This document shows positions 59,011 to 64,000 of a stretch of DNA of 64,000 nt, piece by piece. The translations under genes and the position numbers were made by a program. Source of the DNA: Aotearoamyces nothofagi (Eukaryota > Ascomycota > Leotiomycetes > Leotiales > Tympanidaceae); the NCBI GenBank assembly GCA_015345905.1, contig JADDTR010000011.1:496001-560000 (forward strand), written 5' to 3'. The notes below the pieces were generated by a model. It worked only from the letters and a program-made list of their open reading frames with translations, did no database searches and was not told the DNA's origin. Numbering within the stretch: position 1 is the first letter of the stretch; each line of letters begins with the position of its first letter.

Positions 59011-59597
59011 AACGAATGATATGGAATATTATCCAATAACAGTTGCCAAAAGTCCTCTTAGTTGGCTTGAACCAGTAATTCTGGATGTTCTAAGATCTGG
59101 GAGGAGAGAGGTGTGTCATGTAGGCCAATGCCTGATCAAATAGAATAACTAGAACATACTAATGCCAGAAGCTCTTGAAATTGAGTATACTGGTTCCTAG
59201 AATCCTAACCCTGGAGCTTCAACTTGAATGGGAATACGCTAGTTGCTCTCAGCTCAAAAGCAACAACGGCCGAAGGAAATATTAAAAAGGAAATTCGCGC
59301 GTTGACAAACCCCAGAAGAGAGATGATGGAAGATCTCACAACGATAATGGCCCAATCCAAGACATCAAGACGCTTGAACATTGTGTGTATACTACCAGAA
59401 AGTAGTAAATAATAGCCACGTTTCGAGGAAATCACGACACCATAGAAAGGTTCAGTGTAGACCATAGGCATAGGCCATGTAGATTTTCGAGTATTTGTTC
59501 ATTTATGACTAGCTAGAGCAAATGCACTAAAATTGAGCTTTCTACTCATGCCCTTGAACGCCATAATCCATGCACACTTCCCATTCCTAAGACAACT
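59011..59597. other. Convergent intergenic region (transporter / eIF3h)
   Basis: About 590 bp, 3' UTRs expected. No gene or repeat seen. Confidence 0.5.
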
Positions 59598-60862
59598 TTA
59601 TTCCGACTCGCTAGGAATTAAAGTGTTCTTCACGGCGAACATCTTTCCTGTAATAGACGCTGTGAAGCCATCAACTTGCTGTCCATACCGGCTGATTTGG
59701 GCTGCTAGTAGCATGCCATCCAATCTCGAAGGCTCAACAGGGAGCTTGAAAAGCGTCTTCCACTCTTCTTCACTCAGTGGTGTCTGTCCTGCCGCCACTC
59801 GGCCAGCGTTCTCCGCCTTTCTCTTCGTCTGCCACGCAGTAACCTTCGTCTGTTCACGTGCTAGCTGTCTCTGATAGTATCTGATATCTTGTTAGCTAAC
59901 GGCTCCTTGGTGTATTATCGTAGAACTTACTGGAAGTTGTTCAACTCCGTATAATGTGACTCCACGGCATCCAAAAGTAGATCGCATGATTTTTCCAGGA
60001 ATGGGTCTATGGCGACATCCAAGGATTCATACGATGGGTAAAGTGGCAAATCTGGAATCTTCTGCTCAAGCTCCGAGATGCTTGAAGGCAACTCAAGTTC
60101 GGCCTTCTCGAGCTTGGAAGGCATTTGGTGTAGGAAAGATGTCAACAAGTGAGAGTTGTGGATAATGATTGGGAGCTCAACTAGGATATCTTTGTAGGTA
60201 AACTTCGACTTTTGCATGCTAGACCGCAAATCAGTAATGATTCTGTATATAATGATTTAGGTACTTACTTTTCAGTTGTGAACTTGCTAGTTCCGTCCTT
60301 GTATTGGGCCATGAAGTCGGGTGAAAGTCGGAAAGCTCGCAAGCTTAGGGCGCCTTGTGAACTTCTGCTAACATCGTGGACGAGCGCAACAGTTCTCTGC
60401 GATATCAATCAATACCAGAATCTTTACACTGCGGGATTCTTCACGTACCTCGTTAATTTCCTTCTGATAGAAGTACTGGTTCTCGATCAGGCTTGCATTG
60501 ATGAAGTTGCCCATATTTGCAGAGGTGTACCATCCGACATTGTTGGCATCCACATTGACCTCTCGTAGATACTTGATCATCTCGTTCTGGTACGCAATGT
60601 TGGCCTTGGCGCGTGGCGCGGCGGCAGCAGCGTTCGAAGGATTGAGATGATCATTCGAGTGAACATCAGATGTTGCAACGTCTGCGGTAGGGAACGGGAA
60701 GCTGTTGGTTACTTGTAAAGTGCTGTTCGTGTCCATGCCCACAATGGAACCGGTGGCCGTGGTAGGGAAGGTCGAGGTGCAGTGCTTGACAATTTTCATA
60801 ACAACCAGTGCCTCTACCTGAACCGCATTCAGTGGGATCTCAGTTGGGATTGCATCCGCCAT
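59598..60862 (-). CDS. eif3h: Eukaryotic translation initiation factor 3 subunit H
   Basis: MPN-domain (non-catalytic) subunit of eIF3, which assembles the 43S complex. Exons: 60862-60449, 60396-60269, 60218-59931 and 59880-59598, 370 aa. The start [20 protein letters not shown] leads to VVMKIVKHC, matching eIF3h. MPN core: [59 protein letters not shown] and [20 protein letters not shown]. The JAMM metal motif is not intact, as expected for eIF3h. The helical C-terminal half includes [20 protein letters not shown] and [20 protein letters not shown]. Length matches the family. eIF3h is absent from S. cerevisiae, so its presence supports a filamentous ascomycete. Confidence 0.94.
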
Positions 60863-61601
60863 ATTGAATTTATGGAGGGGGGAATGGAGGATATTCGATT
60901 GATCGGAGGACGCTTGACGAGACGCGGCGAGCTAAACAAATGACCCGAGTTGCTACGGAATCACAGAATATGCGCTGCGAGAGTGGTACAGATGGAGTGA
61001 CTAGAGAGTTTGGTATAGACTCAAAAGATCCAGGGCGTTGTGCTGTCGCAAATCGAATCCTCGTAGACTGATACTTTTTCCGTGATCAGGAACCGACTCT
61101 TTGTGGGTTTGGCGAAATCTTGGCATTTTGAATCGCGCTAGTAGATTGGCCCCGCGTTCTTAGATTTTAACCTGAACATCATACAGGTGAGGGAGATCCC
61201 TTAGATGCCTAATCTTCTACCCTTGGACTCTCCTTTAGGATATAAAACGAAAAGCCTTGCAGAGCTTCGTTTTCGCTAGCATTATATCAACTTTCATGCT
61301 CTGCGGTTTTGCTGCCTAGGCTGTAACCGGGAGTCCCAAGTGTAGGAATTATTTGCTGTCATGTCACATGACCAAATATGAGGTCGTTCATTCTGTAGTA
61401 TTTGTTGGCCAGCTTAATATGATTTCAGCTCCCTGAATGGTTGATCTATTAACCCAACGCCTCTCACAAACCAAACTCCAATGCGCCTGATGCTGTTCAA
61501 ATTCAGTACTCTGGTAGTGCCACGGCCATAACTGAACAAAAGCTCCAGCCATATATCGATGCCAGTTTTTAGTTCAGCCGCTACCTCTTACTGTACTATA
61601 C
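60863..61601. other. Upstream region of eIF3h
   Basis: About 740 bp containing the eIF3h promoter and the 3' end of the UPF0643 gene. No other gene visible. Confidence 0.5.
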
Positions 61602-62332
61602 TCAATCAGCCCATTGAGCGATTTTCCATTCCGTTACTCCATCCTTTACTACCAGCGCAAGGCGTTCAATCTCCCACGCCGTGTACAAATGCCTAGCAGC
61701 TCCTGCAGCACGAAGATGGGCTTCTCCGCGTCCTCCCAGTCGCGCGTCTTCCTTACTGCGCCACACACATGTCGCAAGATTTCGTCCCTGGAGGTCTGGA
61801 TGACCAAACCAATATCTTGAAAAATCAGCAAGGCAGCATGGCTAATCAAGAGAAAGACTTACTTCAAAAATCCACCACTTGCGACAGCCTCTCCATGCGC
61901 AGCTTTGTCTAGCTTTCCAAGATCCGAATAGACAGTGGTAGGTGGGATCCGGGATCTGAAAGCGACCACAAAGAACGTTTGAGACTTCCATGTGATTCCA
62001 GCCTCTATCGTGAGTTGATGGAGCTTCGTAAAGATCTCAGACCAGTTGAAGCTGTCGACATAAGGGGTGGCCGCGTAGTCTTCGCTCAGTGCTCGCATGC
62101 CCGTTAAAGCCCGTGCAATAAGCTGTTCTTGCGGACTGACTGAATTGAGATCTAGAAGATGGGGCTCGTCGGTGTACGGCGATATCTGGAGCAAATTCCG
62201 AGTGTCTCTACGCTGTCTTGAGCTGTTATTGAGATGTGGACCGGTCTTTAGATCTCCTAGAGGCTCCAAATTTGGAAATGGCACAGGAGATATTCTACTC
62301 GTAAGAATGGAATCAGAATTATCAATGGTCAT
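61602..62332 (-). CDS. UPF0643 family protein
   Basis: Fungal protein of unknown function, 227 aa. Exons 62332-61863 and 61815-61602; the donor GTAAGT interrupts FLK and the acceptor is TTCAAG, giving GGFLKYWFGHPDLQGRNLAT. The family's most conserved part follows: CVWRSKEDARLGGRGEAHLR, AAGAARHLYTAWEIERLALV and the terminal WKIAQWAD. The N-terminus is variable; then SPQEQLIARALTGMRALSED, FNWSEIFTKLHQLTI and ITWKSQTFFVVAFRSRIPPT. The Trp/Arg-rich block resembles a small-molecule-binding fold, but no catalytic motif is known to me. Confident for the family, none for function. Confidence 0.85.
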
Positions 62333-63119
62333 GATGGTGGATTGATTTAGAAGGTAGAAATAAGTTCGTAGACTTTAAGGAGTTTAGAGGTGCTCCCTCG
62401 AGAAATAGGAGATCAGACAAAGTGAGTTGTCAAGCCTTTGGGATGTCTTGTGATTAAATAGAGAAACTCTTTGTAAATCATTTAAAAGATGGAGAAGAGG
62501 AGTCACCTACAATGATATGTCGTTTTGAAGACAGCGGTGAATTGGAAAGGGCTTGTTTAATACTCAATATGTGCTGCGGACCGTTGTGCCATCGGTCGCG
62601 CAAATGGCGGCATTATTGCGCAAGAAGCTCTTAGGTTGAAGAACCTGAGTTTGCTTCGCGTATGCGTGCAGTCTGAAGGGCATTTTCTACTAGTTGAAAC
62701 GAGACTTCAATTTCCAAAAATAAACACCAGCTTGCCCTTACAGCTGGTGTCCATCTAGTACTGTAAAGCCCGTTGTACGTAGTGCTGTTCCACTTCCATC
62801 AAGAAATACTCGGCTTCGAGCAATTGACACCAGCCCGAGTCAAACGTGAAATCGAGAATGTCAGCCAAAGAATGTGCCATCAAGCAGTTAAATGTCGAGT
62901 GTCCCGTTATGACCATTTAGAGAGGACCCAGTCAGAACAACCAATGAGCAATTATCATGCAGAAACGGATGTTTCCGCATTCTCTGAGCTTTTCACCGCT
63001 ACACCATCACCTTGATAATGTGCTCACTATATTGTAGTAGAGGATTTGTCTCAAGCTAGATCTACCGTATGCACTGCGAGTGCATTTGTCTTAAGTCTAG
63101 ATGCTGTTGAAACGTCACA
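62333..63119. other. Intergenic region upstream of UPF0643
   Basis: About 790 bp. Contains a 9-bp perfect inverted repeat at 62724-62750 (listed separately) and otherwise only short random ORFs. Confidence 0.5.
62724..62750. repeat. Perfect 9-bp inverted repeat
   Basis: ACACCAGCT, a 9-nt loop, then AGCTGGTGT. It could form a stable hairpin; no T run follows, so a Pol III terminator is unlikely. Confidence 0.6.
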
Positions 63120-64000
63120 TTAGAATACCTCCTTATCACGCCGATCACTAAGCCATGCACGACCACTCTCGTAGATACCAAGATACAGACCGCTGCCCAA
63201 AGCTGTCCAGACAGCCCTGAGAATCGCACCTCTAAACAGACCCTTGACTCCGCTCTCCTTCAAGACTTCTCGTGCAACTGTGATTCCGCTTTTCCTGGTA
63301 ACCCCTTTCTCTTTGGCCAGCTTAGCTGCCGATTGACCTTGTGCTATGGCTTTTTGGACCTCTTTCTTTGCTTCTGCTCCCGAGCTCTCACTGAATGCAG
63401 AGAGCATGATGCGTGTTTTCACCACATCGACTGGTGTAGTAATTACAGAAGCGAGAGATCCCGCAATCCCCGCGCTTATTCCGGTGATGGTGGCCGTCTC
63501 GGCGAGGGTTCCAGTGGCCGTACCATTCTTCTGTCGATATGCTTTAATGATAGTCTTCAAGTGCTCAAACATCGGAAATTGCATTGCGGTAAATGGCAAG
63601 TTGCGAGCTACTAGTGCAGTATATCCTCTAAACATCTGTGAAGGCTTCTCCTTGAAATGTTTCAGTGTTTCCATAGTTACAGATGGTTGAAAGGTAGTAG
63701 AACCTTTTGACGACTTGGAGCGGGCTGGCCGCTGCACCATCTGGGCATTCTGCTTCAGTACCTCGGCAGGTGTAAGGATGAAGCAGGCCACGAGCTCTGC
63801 TATGGAAGAAGCGGCGCTATGGATAATAGGTTGGGGGATCATAGGATGAGAGGAGCCACTGAGGGTTGGATTGGCATTTGTCAGGGCCGATTTTATTGCT
63901 TCATAAGTCGTGAAAAAAGCACCGGCTTGACAGATCAGTATAGTCATTTACAAGAAGAAATAACTAGAAGACATACAAGAAGGAATTGTAATCAGTATAA
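63120..64000 (-). CDS. PET8: Mitochondrial carrier, S-adenosylmethionine type (PET8-like), truncated by window edge
   Basis: SLC25-family inner-membrane carrier; the N-terminal third lies beyond base 64000. Visible exons: 64000-63977 (partial) and 63925-63120, with a 51-nt intron (GTATGT...GTCAAG). The junction reads IPS-S-GAFFTTYEAIK, a usual SAM-carrier sequence. Carrier signatures are TPAEVLKQNAQM and TTPVDVVKTRIML (P-x-[DE]-x-x-K), with matching MFRGYTALVARNLPFTAMQF and LFRGAILRAVWTALGSGLYL. The latter plus GIYESGRAWL resembles PET8/SAMC ends. A 45-residue matrix loop (SESSGAEAKKEVQKAIAQGQ...) is longer than in yeast. Subtype confidence is moderate; another SLC25 member is possible. Confidence 0.82.

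Overview
The window is nuclear DNA of a filamentous ascomycete (Pezizomycotina). Most genes carry short GT-AG introns of about 45-120 nt with CTAAC/CTAAT-type branch sites. Many neighbours are divergent or convergent, and the proteins are the fungal set (PPN1, PRP5, NUP120, GOS1, ATP10, ACL4, GIR2, PUF6, UPF0643, C2H2/fungal_trans regulators). The class cannot be settled by eye; Leotiomycetes is a weak guess. Exons were assigned by hand from splice signals, frame continuity and recalled family motifs.

Layout. 0-5 kb: an unrecognised gene running off the left edge (-), MOB2 (+), a DUF3237 protein (-), then an AT-rich gene-free stretch holding a tRNA-Ser(AGA) gene (-) with two apparent introns. 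5-16 kb: endopolyphosphatase PPN1 (+), a C2H2/fungal_trans transcription factor (-), a PAP2 lipid phosphatase (+). 16-27 kb: mitochondrial HMG-box protein (-) divergent from the DEAD-box splicing helicase PRP5 (+), a small acylated MGxxC protein (-), a C2H2 regulator with a Cys/acidic segment (+), VPS26 (-). 27-35 kb: ACL4 (-), a conserved phosphosite-like small protein (-), 3 kb of gene-poor DNA, a single-pass membrane protein (+). 35-48 kb: RAD51 (+), NUP120 (+), RPL35 (-)/GOS1 (+), ATP10 (-)/branched-chain dehydrogenase E2 (+), gluconokinase (-). 48-50.4 kb: low-complexity intergenic DNA. 50.4-64 kb: GIR2 (-)/PUF6 (+), omega-type GST (-), a basic conserved nuclear-type protein (-), an auxin-efflux-carrier family transporter (+), eIF3h (-), UPF0643 (-), and a PET8-like SAM carrier (-) cut by the right edge.

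There is no metabolic gene cluster: the genes are mostly core housekeeping (translation and ribosome assembly: RPL35, ACL4, PUF6, GIR2, eIF3h; mitochondria: ATP10, E2, HMG protein, PET8-like; trafficking: VPS26, GOS1; nucleus: RAD51, PRP5, NUP120). Head-to-head pairs sharing 230-430 bp promoters recur (left-edge gene/MOB2, HMG/PRP5, RPL35/GOS1, ATP10/E2, GIR2/PUF6). No intact transposon, virus-like element, rRNA or CRISPR was seen.

The most unusual object is the tRNA-Ser gene at 4169-4319. Besides a 14-nt intron at the normal 37/38 site it has a 55-nt insertion in the T arm that begins GTTAGT, contains an exact TACTAAC and ends in AG. Removing it restores a perfect T stem-loop and an 82-nt tRNA-Ser. 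That looks like a spliceosomal-type intron inside a Pol III gene.
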